DNA from: JBAWWY01 sp037144355 | GTDB taxonomy: Bacteria; Bacillota; Clostridia; Peptostreptococcales; Anaerovoracaceae | DNA: 23,032 nucleotides | NCBI GenBank assembly: GCA_037144355.1 | Contig: JBAWWY010000023.1 | Coordinates: forward strand, 1 to 23,032 | Direction of reading: 5' to 3' | In this document: positions 8,109-15,136 of the stretch, piece after piece | Layout of the letters: each line of letters begins with the position of its first letter | Position numbering within the stretch: the stretch's first letter is position 1 | Program-made: the position numbers and the translations under genes | The notes under the pieces: model-generated | The model's database searches: none | Seen by the model: the letters and a program-made list of their open reading frames with translations, nothing else | What the model was told of the DNA's origin: nothing

Positions 8109-8137
8109 ATATTACCTCAACTGATTTGACAGGTCAA
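8109..8137 (-). promoter_or_regulatory. Sigma-A promoter of the flgB operon
   Basis: On the minus strand the -35 is TTGACC (8132-8137) and the -10 is TAATAT (8109-8114), with a 17-base spacer. This is 10 of 12 matches to TTGACA-N17-TATAAT. It gives a leader of about 85 bases before flgB. The -35 is the right half of the palindrome at 8126-8137. A Spo0A box ends 6 bases upstream of the -35. Confidence 0.8.
8126..8137. promoter_or_regulatory. Palindrome TTGAC-AG-GTCAA overlapping the flgB -35
   Basis: A perfect inverted repeat of 5-bp arms with a 2-base centre, covering the -35 hexamer. A variant copy lies 85 bp away at 8041-8052, close to 8 helical turns. This arrangement resembles a repressor operator pair, but the binding protein is unknown. 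Confidence 0.45.
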
Positions 8138-8143
8138 CAAAAA

Positions 8144-8150
8144 TTCGACA
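8144..8150 (-). promoter_or_regulatory. Spo0A box 1 (TGTCGAA, minus strand)
   Basis: A perfect match to the 0A-box core TGTCGAA, in the context TTGTCGAATTT, 6 bases upstream of the -35 of the flgB promoter. It is well placed to contact RNA polymerase. The 0A-box consensus is established for Spo0A of Bacillus and Clostridium; binding here is inferred. Confidence 0.65.
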
Positions 8151-8226
8151 ATATAGCACACTCTTTAGTCGGCTCTATCCTAATTATCGATTTTCCCCCT
8201 CTTGTTTATTCTTTTTATATTTTATT

Positions 8227-8274
8227 TGTCGAATTTTTGATTATATTATGTCGAAATTCAACAATTTTGTCGAA
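8227..8274 (+). promoter_or_regulatory. Three tandem Spo0A boxes (TGTCGAA x3)
   Basis: Three exact TGTCGAA heptamers on the plus strand start at 8227, 8249 and 8268, so they are 22 and 19 bp apart, close to two helical turns each. They would lie on one face of the DNA. A fourth near match, TATCGAA at 8310-8316, is 42 bp further on. They lie between the flgB and flgM promoters and could act on either. Binding by phosphorylated Spo0A is inferred from the consensus. Confidence 0.7.
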
Positions 8275-8309
8275 TTTGTATTCACCTTTTATGCTAAATC
8301 TATTTTTTT

Positions 8310-8316
8310 TATCGAA
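8310..8316 (+). promoter_or_regulatory. Near-match Spo0A box (TATCGAA)
   Basis: One mismatch from TGTCGAA, in phase with the three upstream boxes (42 bp from the last). It lies 26 bp before the -35 of the flgM sigma-28 promoter. It is weaker evidence than the exact boxes. Confidence 0.4.
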
Positions 8317-8341
8317 TTTGCAATTTATCCATTTTTTTAGC

Positions 8342-8368
8342 TAAAGTTTCCAAGGTCTCAACCGACAT
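8342..8368 (+). promoter_or_regulatory. Sigma-28 (SigD/FliA) promoter of flgM operon
   Basis: TAAA (8342-8345), a 15-base spacer, then ACCGACAT (8361-8368), compared with TAAA-N15-GCCGATAT. The -35 and spacing are exact and the -10 matches at 6 of 8. The bases after TAAA (GTTT) also fit the extended -35. Late flagellar genes flgM-flgN-flgK-flgL are known sigma-28 targets, so the context agrees. The transcript would start near 8375. Confidence 0.8.
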
Positions 8369-8430
8369 AATATTTGTAAGTCTAATTTAGATAGAATTTA
8401 ATTCTGAGTAAAAAAAAGGAGGGTTTAGAA

Positions 8431-8739
8431 ATGAAGATATCTTTTTTAAACAAATATATACAACCCAAAAGTGCTGACCCGGTAAAAGAACAAATTAGCA
8501 ACCTGCCAAGGACTGACATAACCAAAGCATCCCAGAAAAGCAAAGTTGACAGCACGCAAATTTCAGAGAGCCACTCCAGCGGTTTTGATGACAAAAGACT
8601 AACGGTTGCCAAGTCATCCATACTTTACGATGTTACAGTTGGTACTTCTCCTAAGCGCATAGCTGAATTGAAAACTTCAGTTGAAAATGGAACTTACAAA
8701 GTTCCGACAGACGCCTTAGCTGAAGCAATGTTGAAATAA
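8431..8739 (+). CDS. flgM: Anti-sigma-28 factor FlgM
   Basis: A 102-residue protein that binds and blocks sigma-28 until the hook is complete and FlgM is lost or inactivated, so late genes wait for hook assembly. The C-terminal sigma-binding region carries the family pattern RIAELKTSVENGTYKVPTDA followed by LAEAMLK, at about 75-102. The N-terminal 70 residues are polar and likely disordered, as known for FlgM. SD AAGGAGGG stands 7 bases before the ATG. It is the first gene of the late operon and has a sigma-28 promoter, giving a self-limiting loop in which sigma-28 makes its own inhibitor. Confidence 0.93.
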   Translation: MKISFLNKYIQPKSADPVKEQISNLPRTDITKASQKSKVDSTQISESHSSGFDDKRLTVAKSSILYDVTVGTSPKRIAELKTSVENGTYKVPTDALAEAMLK

Positions 8740-8780
8740 AAAGCAATCTGGTTAATCCCCGGATTTATGAAAGGATCAAG

Positions 8781-9299
8781 ATGACCTCAAATAATTTATT
8801 TACCCCACTTGGAGAAGAACCCAATAACAAGTTCAGCAGTTTTTTTGACTATCTGTACTCAGTTCTAACTCTTTATAGAAACTCAATTCCTATAGCAAAA
8901 GAGAAGTTCAATGCAATAAGCAATGATGATCTGGAGACACTAAACAGGACAATTCAGATACAGCAGGCATTCCTTCTTAAGACAAGAAGTTTTGATATCG
9001 GGTTGGCTGAACATTTGAAAACACTTGAAATATCTGAAGCTACTTTGAGCGGAGTTATTTTGAAACTTCCAAAAGAAGAGCAAAGCAGGTTTTTCAGTTT
9101 GCTAGGCGAGTTGGAATACACATTAAAGGAAATACAGTACTACAATGAGAAATCCCAGGCTTTGCTTCATACAAAGCTTTACATGATAGATAGACAACTG
9201 GCAAAGTTGGAGAATAATGCGGAAAGTGTTGTTTACAGCCATAATGCCAGGGAAATTCATAAATCTAAATCAAACACAAGTTTTCAAACCAAGATTTGA
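8781..9299 (+). CDS. flgN: Flagellar export chaperone FlgN
   Basis: A 172-residue, predominantly helical, acidic protein between flgM and flgK, the normal position for FlgN, the cytoplasmic chaperone that delivers FlgK and FlgL to the export gate. Visible features include FDYLYSVLTLYRNSIPIAKEK and a run of Leu/Glu/Lys-rich helices through LLGELEYTLKEIQYYNEKSQ. No membrane segment or signal peptide is seen. The start is supported by AAAGGA seven bases upstream. Conservation of FlgN is low, so the assignment is by helical composition, length and gene order. The last 20 residues are Ser/Asn/Lys-rich and probably disordered. Confidence 0.83.
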   Translation: MTSNNLFTPLGEEPNNKFSSFFDYLYSVLTLYRNSIPIAKEKFNAISNDDLETLNRTIQIQQAFLLKTRSFDIGLAEHLKTLEISEATLSGVILKLPKEEQSRFFSLLGELEYTLKEIQYYNEKSQALLHTKLYMIDRQLAKLENNAESVVYSHNAREIHKSKSNTSFQTKI

Positions 9300-9323
9300 T
9301 TATTTGCAAGGGGGACCCGAAAG

Positions 9324-10895
9324 ATGAGACCAACTTTTTTAGCATTTCAGACAGCGAGCAGAGCCTTGGCGGCTAGCCAGGTGAGTCTTGATGTTACAGG
9401 AAATAATATTGCCAACGCAAATACTGAAGGATATAGCCGGCAGAGAGTTGATATTAGTTCTATTTCATCAACAGGCTATGATATGAAATATATGGTTCCA
9501 GGGGCAAAGGCTGGAGTAGGCGTTGAAGTCACTGGTATCAGGCAGATAAGAGATCCATTTCTAGACCTGCGGTATCGTTCGGAAAATGCTGAGAACGGAA
9601 AATTGAGTACTATTATCTCAGGGCTTTCAGACCTTGAGGGTATTTATGATGAAACTGAAAACCCTGGCCTTCAAACTGAATTATCAAACTTTTTAAACCA
9701 GTTGCAGGAACTGTCCAAATCCCCAACAAGCAAGGACATTTCACAAATTGTTCGAACAGCGGCACAGAGATTGACTCAAGTAATGAATATTTACTCCAAC
9801 CAGACAGAGCAGGTTAGGAGTCAGCAAATATATGGCCTTGACAACATCGTTGTAAATAATGATTTCAACTCCTTGGTCAAGAATATTGCAAGTTTGAATT
9901 CACAGATAAGAGAAGACCAGACTTATGGAGAAACTCCCAACGAACTTATGGACAGACGTAACCTTCTGCTTGACCAGCTATCCAATATTGCGAATATAAA
10001 GGTTACAGTCAAACCCGAGAAAATATCCGATGATCTATCGATTGAAAGAATGAGCGTTGATCTTTATGATCAAAGTACAGGCACATCGGTTGGCCTAATT
10101 GACAACGATTTGTATAATACTTTATCTGTGGACGATTCAAAAGAGACTCTGGGAATCCTCATAAACAGCAGTTTTGATCCCCACGCGACAAAAGACATTA
10201 CGGATCACTTTACAAGCGGCGTAATCAAGGGATATCTGGATGTGATAAATGGCAAAGGAACTTATGCTTCTTCACCAGGAGAAAACTCCTTCCGGGGAAC
10301 GTTATATTACAAAAGTGCAATGGATACATTTGCTGCAAAATTTGCAAATGTTTTCAACTCCATAAACTCCACTGTAGATACATCAGTTACCCCTTCAGTC
10401 ACCACATTGAAGCCACTTTTCCAGTCTTCAGGAGATGGCACTGCTGGAATAACAGCCAGCAATATTAGAATTTCAAACCAGTGGCTGGCTGATTCATCTT
10501 TTATAACAACCACCAAGGATGTAAACTCCAGCTCAGGCGGCTCCGATAATGTTTTAAAGATGATACAAGCTATGGGGAGTAAAAATACCTTCAATAGCGA
10601 CCCCTCCAATCCATCCAGTACAGTTTTTGAGGGAACCTACCATCAGTACATGACTGGCTTGGTTGGAGAATTGGCTTTGGATGTGAACCTGAACCAGAAT
10701 TTCTCGGATACCTCGTCCAACGTATTGAACAACTTGACAACCGCTCGAGAATCAATTTCAGGAGTATCAATGGACGAAGAAGGCATAAATCTTTTGGCAT
10801 ATCAAAAGTCATACAACGCCGCAGCAAGATTTTTAACAACTCTGGACGAGGCTGTGGATACATTGATAAATAAAATGGGCATTGTAGGAAGATAA
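9324..10895 (+). CDS. flgK: Flagellar hook-associated protein 1 FlgK
   Basis: A 523-residue hook-filament junction protein that joins the hook to FlgL and the filament. The N-terminal rod-like motif is VSLDVTGNNIANANTEGYSR at about 21-40, and the D0 C-terminal helix is at about 490-523 (EGINLLAYQKSYNAAARFLT followed by TLDEAVDTLINKMG). Both are diagnostic of FlgK. The middle region is the variable surface domain. The SD is GGGGGAC before the ATG. It lies next to flgN and flgL as in other Firmicutes, and is expressed late with the rest of the flgM operon. Confidence 0.97.
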   Translation: MRPTFLAFQTASRALAASQVSLDVTGNNIANANTEGYSRQRVDISSISSTGYDMKYMVPGAKAGVGVEVTGIRQIRDPFLDLRYRSENAENGKLSTIISGLSDLEGIYDETENPGLQTELSNFLNQLQELSKSPTSKDISQIVRTAAQRLTQVMNIYSNQTEQVRSQQIYGLDNIVVNNDFNSLVKNIASLNSQIREDQTYGETPNELMDRRNLLLDQLSNIANIKVTVKPEKISDDLSIERMSVDLYDQSTGTSVGLIDNDLYNTLSVDDSKETLGILINSSFDPHATKDITDHFTSGVIKGYLDVINGKGTYASSPGENSFRGTLYYKSAMDTFAAKFANVFNSINSTVDTSVTPSVTTLKPLFQSSGDGTAGITASNIRISNQWLADSSFITTTKDVNSSSGGSDNVLKMIQAMGSKNTFNSDPSNPSSTVFEGTYHQYMTGLVGELALDVNLNQNFSDTSSNVLNNLTTARESISGVSMDEEGINLLAYQKSYNAAARFLTTLDEAVDTLINKMGIVGR

Positions 10896-10914
10896 TACAG
10901 AAAGGAGTAATTAT

Positions 10915-11928
10915 ATGCGTATTACCACAAGAATGATGACAACGAGGTATTCCAGGTCTCTTAACAACCTGTCTTCAGGCTTGGATAATCTTAACAACCA
11001 GATTGCTTCCGGAAGAAAATTCAGCAAGGCTTCAGAAAATACATCGGCTGCAATCACAGCCTTCCAGCTTCGTAGGGATATAAGCAAAATCGAGGGATAT
11101 CAGTCAAACATAGCCCATGCTCAGGATTATATGGCCAATGCAGAGTCGACGCTAATGAGTGTCAATGAAATGATGCAAAGCTCTGGACAAGACATACTCC
11201 AGGGGAAAACCGGAACAGTAAGCGCCAGCGACAGAGCTATTATAGCAACCAAATTGAGGTCAATGCAAGATGAGCTCTTGCAGAGTCTCAATGCCAGCAC
11301 ATCCAACGGTTATATCTTCGGAGGCACCCAGACTGAAACAAAACCTTTCACCATAGTTGGCGGCAAACTGCAATATAAAAATGTGGATCTGGAAAATATT
11401 GCAACAGCACCTGCTGGAACAGTTGAAAAATTGAAAAGCGACTCCCTATTTCTGGATATAGGTCTTAATTTAGAGTTCAATCCTGCTTCGTCGCAGACTT
11501 TGGACAGCAGCACTGCTTTCAACCTGTCAATTCCAGGCATCAATATTGTCGGCAGCGGTACTGATACCATAGATGGCAATGTAGTCCCAAATAATCTATA
11601 TGATTTGTTGGGAGCAATAGCAACTGAGTTTGAATCTCCAACCTACTCCAGTGATAAGCTAGATGTCCTTTATGGACACTTTCAAGTTAGAAGCCAGGAT
11701 GTGATGATGACAGTTTCGGAAATCGGTTCAAAGACATCCTACTTGGATTTTATGAGCAACAGGATGGAAAGTGAAACTGCCAACATGCAAGTAAGGCAAG
11801 TAGCTGTGGAATCCACAGACACAGCCAAAACCATAATAGACTTCAAATCCCAGGAGATGGCCTACAATGCAGCTCTTCAAATGGGAGCGAAAATAATCCA
11901 ACCATCCATATTTGATTTTATCAGATAG
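10915..11928 (+). CDS. flgL: Flagellar hook-associated protein 3 FlgL
   Basis: A 337-residue second hook-filament junction protein, structurally related to flagellin. The flagellin-like N-terminus is MRITTRMMTTRYSRSLNNL, with IASGRKFSKASENTSAAITA at about 31-50. YIFGGTQTETKPF in the middle is characteristic of FlgL. The C-terminus has the flagellin-like helix MAYNAALQMGAKIIQPSIFD. Length is normal. The SD is AAAGGAG. It follows flgK by 19 bases and precedes the YviE-like gene. Confidence 0.96.
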   Translation: MRITTRMMTTRYSRSLNNLSSGLDNLNNQIASGRKFSKASENTSAAITAFQLRRDISKIEGYQSNIAHAQDYMANAESTLMSVNEMMQSSGQDILQGKTGTVSASDRAIIATKLRSMQDELLQSLNASTSNGYIFGGTQTETKPFTIVGGKLQYKNVDLENIATAPAGTVEKLKSDSLFLDIGLNLEFNPASSQTLDSSTAFNLSIPGINIVGSGTDTIDGNVVPNNLYDLLGAIATEFESPTYSSDKLDVLYGHFQVRSQDVMMTVSEIGSKTSYLDFMSNRMESETANMQVRQVAVESTDTAKTIIDFKSQEMAYNAALQMGAKIIQPSIFDFIR

Positions 11929-11953
11929 CATTTTTTAGAAAGGAGTGATAACC

Positions 11954-12508
11954 GTGCAACAGCTTTTATCAATTGAGACAGTTCCTATTTCCATAGAGTA
12001 TAAGGTTAACAAGGCAAGTGCTATTGCGGCGGACCAATCCACCAAGATAAAACTTACTACTGATAGCGGAAGGACTACGATTAGAAGCAATTCCATACAA
12101 ATTAGAATGGATCAATTTCAGCAACCTTCAAAGCTTTCATATACTGCAACAGCAAAATATGGGGAAGGTGGTTCTATTCAAATGGATTTGCAAATCAATG
12201 GTGATCCAATTGATGATATTGCATATCGCCGTATAGAGAGAAGCTTGGCTAATTTATCCGAACACTTATCTGACACCCAGAGTGACAATCCTGTTTTTAA
12301 CATGCGAATCAATTTTGAAACAAGTGGCTTGCCTGCAGACTGGGGCATATTCCCAAGACCTAATGTGCAATTCATCCCTGGAAATCTTGAAATAAAAGTC
12401 AAGGAATTTCCGAAAATCATAATCAAATATACTGGCAAGCCAATTTATGTCCCCAAAAGTGCAGACCCTGAATATATTCAACCAGAAAAAATAAACCTAG
12501 TTGTGTAA
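11954..12508 (+). CDS. DUF6470 family protein (YviE-like), GTG start
   Basis: A 184-residue protein in the place of yviE between flgL and fliW. Its exact function is not known; its conserved position suggests a role in late flagellar assembly or secretion. The N-terminus LLSIETVPISIEYKVNKA fits the beta-rich opening of the family, and ADWGIFPRPNVQFIPGNLEI in the second half is a recognisable family-like segment. No signal peptide or membrane helix is visible. A GTG at 11945 is in frame but lies inside the SD (AAAGGAGTGA at 11939-11948), so the GTG at 11954 is the better start. The gene ends 13 bases before fliW. Confidence 0.72.
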   Translation: MQQLLSIETVPISIEYKVNKASAIAADQSTKIKLTTDSGRTTIRSNSIQIRMDQFQQPSKLSYTATAKYGEGGSIQMDLQINGDPIDDIAYRRIERSLANLSEHLSDTQSDNPVFNMRINFETSGLPADWGIFPRPNVQFIPGNLEIKVKEFPKIIIKYTGKPIYVPKSADPEYIQPEKINLVV

Positions 12509-12521
12509 GGAGTGATTTCAG

Positions 12522-12977
12522 ATGGCCACATTAAAAACAAGAGATTTTGGCAGCATCGAGCTGCCTATTGAGGCTATATATCAATTCCCCCAGGGGCTTT
12601 ACGGCTTCGATTCGGAAAAAGAGTTTGCCTTGTTTACCAGATTGGTAGATGATGTAAATTTTCTATATCTTCAATCCACCAACGAGCCTTCCCTTTGTTT
12701 CTTTGTTGTTGAACCTTGGGATCTTTTTCCCAGTTTCGAGCCAGAACTATCCAGTGAAGAACTAAAGGATTTGGATGTTGAATCCGTTGAAGAATTAATA
12801 TTCCTTTCTATCGCTGCAATACCTTCCAATGTGAAGGATATGACTTTAAATATAAAAAGCCCCATTGTTCTTAATCCAGTATCTCAGAAGGGAATGCAGC
12901 TGATTCTGCACAATGTTGATTACAAAGTACGTTTTCAACCTTTTCCTAGTATTATTGGAGGCGAATCCCAATGTTAG
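12522..12977 (+). CDS. fliW: Flagellar assembly factor FliW (CsrA antagonist)
   Basis: A 151-residue protein that binds either flagellin or CsrA. When free flagellin is low, FliW is titrated from flagellin to CsrA and relieves repression of flagellin mRNA. The N-terminus DFGSIELPIEAIYQFPQGLY followed by GF is the family hallmark; SLCFFVVEPWDLFP and GMQLILHNVDYKVRFQPF are also typical. Length is normal. The SD is AAGGAG. It overlaps csrA by 7 bases (ATGTTAG), an arrangement that keeps FliW and CsrA production in balance. It lies directly upstream of flagellin. Confidence 0.96.
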   Translation: MATLKTRDFGSIELPIEAIYQFPQGLYGFDSEKEFALFTRLVDDVNFLYLQSTNEPSLCFFVVEPWDLFPSFEPELSSEELKDLDVESVEELIFLSIAAIPSNVKDMTLNIKSPIVLNPVSQKGMQLILHNVDYKVRFQPFPSIIGGESQC

Positions 12978-13210
12978 TCATTGGCAGGAAAGTGGGAGAA
13001 TCCATACTTGTTTCAGACAATATAAAAATTACAATCATTTCTCTGGGGGGAGACAAAGTTGGAGTAGGAATAGAAGCTCCAAAAGAAATCCCCATCATGA
13101 GGGAAGAACTTGTGGAGACAACTTTGGCAAATCTTGAAGCCTCTGAAATCCGTCAAAAACCAATTGAAAAAGACTTGGCAAGCCTATTTAAAAGGTCGAA
13201 AAATAAATAA
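12971..13210 (+). CDS. csrA: Translational regulator CsrA
   Basis: A 79-residue RNA-binding dimer that represses flagellin translation by binding GGA motifs in the mRNA leader. It has the universal N-terminus MLVIGRKVGESILV, the IKITIISLGGDKVGVGIEAP core and IPIMREEL, where the conserved R and E of the RNA-binding surface are present. The C-terminus is 10-15 residues longer than in enterobacteria, as in other FliW-containing bacteria, where this extension helps bind FliW. The SD is TTGGAGG. It lies just upstream of flagellin, whose leader carries two candidate CsrA sites. Confidence 0.97.
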   Translation: MLVIGRKVGESILVSDNIKITIISLGGDKVGVGIEAPKEIPIMREELVETTLANLEASEIRQKPIEKDLASLFKRSKNK

Positions 13211-13220
13211 TATAATCGTA

Positions 13221-13247
13221 TAAAGTTTGTATCTGAAAATCCGATAT
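13221..13247 (+). promoter_or_regulatory. Sigma-28 promoter of flagellin gene
   Basis: TAAA (13221-13224), 15-base spacer, TCCGATAT (13240-13247). Only one base differs from TAAA-N15-GCCGATAT. The bases GTTT after TAAA fit the extended -35. It starts a leader of about 113 bases before flagellin and lies just after csrA, so flagellin has its own strong transcript. Confidence 0.9.
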
Positions 13248-13321
13248 ATAAGTCAGGACCAGTAAAATGGTTTTATAAACCGGTCAGATCAGCGTACGTG
13301 AGCTGGCCATGCAGGTAGTAC

Positions 13322-13358
13322 TGCCGGGAAGGATCCCGGCATAAAAGTTTCAAGGAGG
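13322..13358 (+). promoter_or_regulatory. Candidate CsrA-binding sites in flagellin leader
   Basis: A perfect hairpin has TGCCGGG (13322-13328) paired with CCCGGCA (13335-13341) and loop AAGGAT, which exposes GGA. This has the shape of a high-affinity CsrA site. Eleven bases later is the SD AAGGAGG (13352-13358), with two overlapping GGA motifs, so one CsrA dimer could bridge both and block ribosomes. The same two-site layout is known for the Bacillus subtilis hag leader. Binding here is inferred. Confidence 0.75.
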
Positions 13359-13366
13359 AACAACAA

Positions 13367-14713
13367 ATGAGAATCAATCATAATATCGCGGCTCTTAATA
13401 CCAATCGTCAATTAGCAAACAACTCTTCAATGACAAGCAAATCTCTGGAAAAATTATCATCAGGTCTTAGAATCAACCGTGCTGGAGATGATGCCGCCGG
13501 TCTTGCCATCAGTGAAAAAATGAGAGGCCAGATCCGTGGTCTTGACCAAGCTGGAAGAAATGCACAAGATGGAATATCAATGATTCAAACTGCTGAAGGT
13601 GCTTTAAACGAAACACAAAGCATACTTCAAAGAATGAGAGAACTTTCCGTTCAGGCTGCCAATGATACAAATACTTCATCCGACAGAGCTGAAATGCAGA
13701 AGGAAAATGACCAACTTGTTTCTGAAATTACCAGAATCTCAACAGATACCGAGTTCAATACAAAAAAACTCCTTAACGGTGAAATGGGTAAAACTTATGC
13801 TGTTACCGCAAGTACATTTGGCGCAACAGGCATGCAGGTTGTTGGTAGTGATATTACTACCGGTACTTATACTTTGACTAAAACCGCAGCAGGTACTGAT
13901 ACCTTTACAGTTGGTACAGCTACGGCCGCTGCAATAGTTGCAGCCGATGTCACAGCAGCTGCAGGATCCAAATATGGCAGTTATTCTTTGTCAGTTACAA
14001 ATTTTGCCGGAACAGCCGATTTACAGTTAACAGGCCCAGACGGAACTGTAACTACTAAAACAGGCCAGACTCTAGGCGCAGCGAATACAATCGGCGGAAT
14101 ATCCTTTGCTTTCAATACACATGCTATCACAGGAAATGGAACTGTAGCATTCAATTTGACTGCCAATGGACTTGATGTAGACTTAAGCGGAGCAAAAACA
14201 GTTGATGCTTCCCCAATAGCTGCCTATTCTGGACAGACTTTAAATGTTGGTGGTTTTCAGTTCACAGTAGCTACTGGATCAGGAGCAAATGGAACTGTAA
14301 ACACTATGAATGTTACTGACAATGCAGTAAAATTCCAGATTGGTGCAAACTCAAATCAAAACACTTCATTCTCAATCAACAATATGAGCGCCACCGCCTT
14401 AGGAGTAAATGCTCTGAATATATCAACTCAGACAGGTGCTAACTTAGCTCTTGGTTCTGTTGATGCCGCGCTGACTTCTGTTTCTTCAGAACGTGGCAAG
14501 CTTGGTGGAATGCAGAACAGACTAGAACATACAATCAACAATCTTGGAACAACATCAGAAAATCTTGCAGCTTCTGAATCTCGTATTAGAGACGTAGATA
14601 TGGCTAAGGAAATGATGGAATTCACAAAGAACAACATTCTAACACAGGCTGCACAGGCAATGCTTGCACAAGCCAACCAACAGCCACAGGGAGTTTTACA
14701 ACTTCTAAGATAA
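13367..14713 (+). CDS. hag/fliC: Flagellin
   Basis: The 448-residue filament subunit. The N-terminal D0/D1 domain (about 1-140) begins MRINHNIAALNTNR and contains AGDDAAGLAISEKM, TAEGALNETQSILQRMRELS. The C-terminal D1/D0 domain (about 355-448) has ALTSVSSERGKLGGMQNRLE, SRIRDVDMAKEMMEFTKNNI and ends in QQPQGVLQLLR. Between them (about 145-340) is a variable, Ala/Gly/Thr-rich exposed domain without Cys. SD AAGGAGG is 8 bases before the ATG. It has a sigma-28 promoter and a CsrA-type leader. FliS (22149-22529) and FliW (12522-12977) are its expected cytoplasmic partners. Only one flagellin gene is in this window. Confidence 0.98.
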   Translation: MRINHNIAALNTNRQLANNSSMTSKSLEKLSSGLRINRAGDDAAGLAISEKMRGQIRGLDQAGRNAQDGISMIQTAEGALNETQSILQRMRELSVQAANDTNTSSDRAEMQKENDQLVSEITRISTDTEFNTKKLLNGEMGKTYAVTASTFGATGMQVVGSDITTGTYTLTKTAAGTDTFTVGTATAAAIVAADVTAAAGSKYGSYSLSVTNFAGTADLQLTGPDGTVTTKTGQTLGAANTIGGISFAFNTHAITGNGTVAFNLTANGLDVDLSGAKTVDASPIAAYSGQTLNVGGFQFTVATGSGANGTVNTMNVTDNAVKFQIGANSNQNTSFSINNMSATALGVNALNISTQTGANLALGSVDAALTSVSSERGKLGGMQNRLEHTINNLGTTSENLAASESRIRDVDMAKEMMEFTKNNILTQAAQAMLAQANQQPQGVLQLLR

Positions 14714-14763
14714 TAGCAATTAACTAACTCCAATAAATCCAAATAAATCCAACTACGCCAAGA

Positions 14764-14795
14764 AAAAGCCACCGAAAGGTGGCTTTTGTCTTTTT
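14764..14795. terminator. Bidirectional terminator after flagellin
   Basis: A perfect 10-bp stem AAAAGCCACC / GGTGGCTTTT closes a GAAA tetraloop (14764-14787). On the plus strand it is followed by GTCTTTTT. On the minus strand the stem also ends in TTTTTCTT, so it can end the converging ylqH-like transcript, whose stop is 65 bases away. Confidence 0.93.
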
Positions 14796-14851
14796 ATCAA
14801 CATTTGTAGTTTATTGGGTATCAATTTATCATGTTGCAACTTATTGATTTC

Positions 14852-15136
14852 CTATTTCTTTCTTGTTGCTGTGTCCATTAGGGAAATATAAATTTCCACT
14901 ACTATCTTGTAAAGCTCTGGAGGTATTTCCTGTCCTAAATCAAGCTTTGTTAAAAGGGTTGCCGCACTGTCATCGTGATATATGGGTATTCCATTTTCCA
15001 TGGCAACCTGAAGTATGCGCTGCGCCGTGTATCCACTTCCAGCTGCTACTACCTGAGGTGCTCCATTTCTATCCTTGTCGTATTTCAGAGCAGCTACTTT
15101 CAATACATCTGTTTCACTGTTATCATACTTTGACAT
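14852..15136 (-). CDS. Free-standing FlhB C-terminal domain protein (YlqH-like)
   Basis: A 94-residue protein matching the cytoplasmic C-terminal domain of FlhB/EscU: VAALKYDKDRNGAPQVVAAG, then QRILQVAMENGIPIYHDDSA and PPELYKIVVEIYISLMD. In FlhB this domain decides the class of exported substrate and is cut between N and P of NPTH. Here the chain starts just about where the cut end would be, and NPTH is absent, so it looks like a pre-cut FlhB fragment without membrane part. Length fits the YlqH family. Its ATG lies inside the 3' end of the FliK-like gene (14-base overlap). The function is not known; it may modulate export switching. Confidence 0.85.
   Translation of the reverse strand: MSKYDNSETDVLKVAALKYDKDRNGAPQVVAAGSGYTAQRILQVAMENGIPIYHDDSAATLLTKLDLGQEIPPELYKIVVEIYISLMDTATRKK

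Larger units (their letters stand above)
8018..8430. promoter_or_regulatory. Divergent control region between flgB and flgM
   Basis: A 413-bp, very AT-rich interval with no convincing gene. It separates the leftward early operon from the rightward late operon. From left to right it holds the flgB ribosome site, a palindromic element, a hairpin at the predicted flgB mRNA 5' end, a sigma-A promoter for flgB, one minus-strand Spo0A box, three plus-strand Spo0A boxes, a near-match box, and a sigma-28 promoter for flgM. Single elements are listed separately. A short plus-strand reading frame at 8105-8344 is low-complexity and lacks an SD, so it is not called. Confidence 0.85.

Noticed and set aside
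8161..8180. GCCGACT on the minus strand as a second sigma-28 -10 element
   Set aside because: No TAAA-like -35 at 15 bases upstream.
8182..8212. Possible minus-strand sigma-28 promoter (TAAA ... ATCGATAA)
   Set aside because: The spacer is 13 instead of 15 bases, and the sigma-A promoter nearer flgB is much better.
8105..8344. Plus-strand reading frame of 79 codons in the flgB-flgM intergenic region
   Set aside because: Low-complexity Phe/Leu/Ile/Ser product from AT-rich DNA, no SD, and it crosses promoters and Spo0A boxes on both strands.
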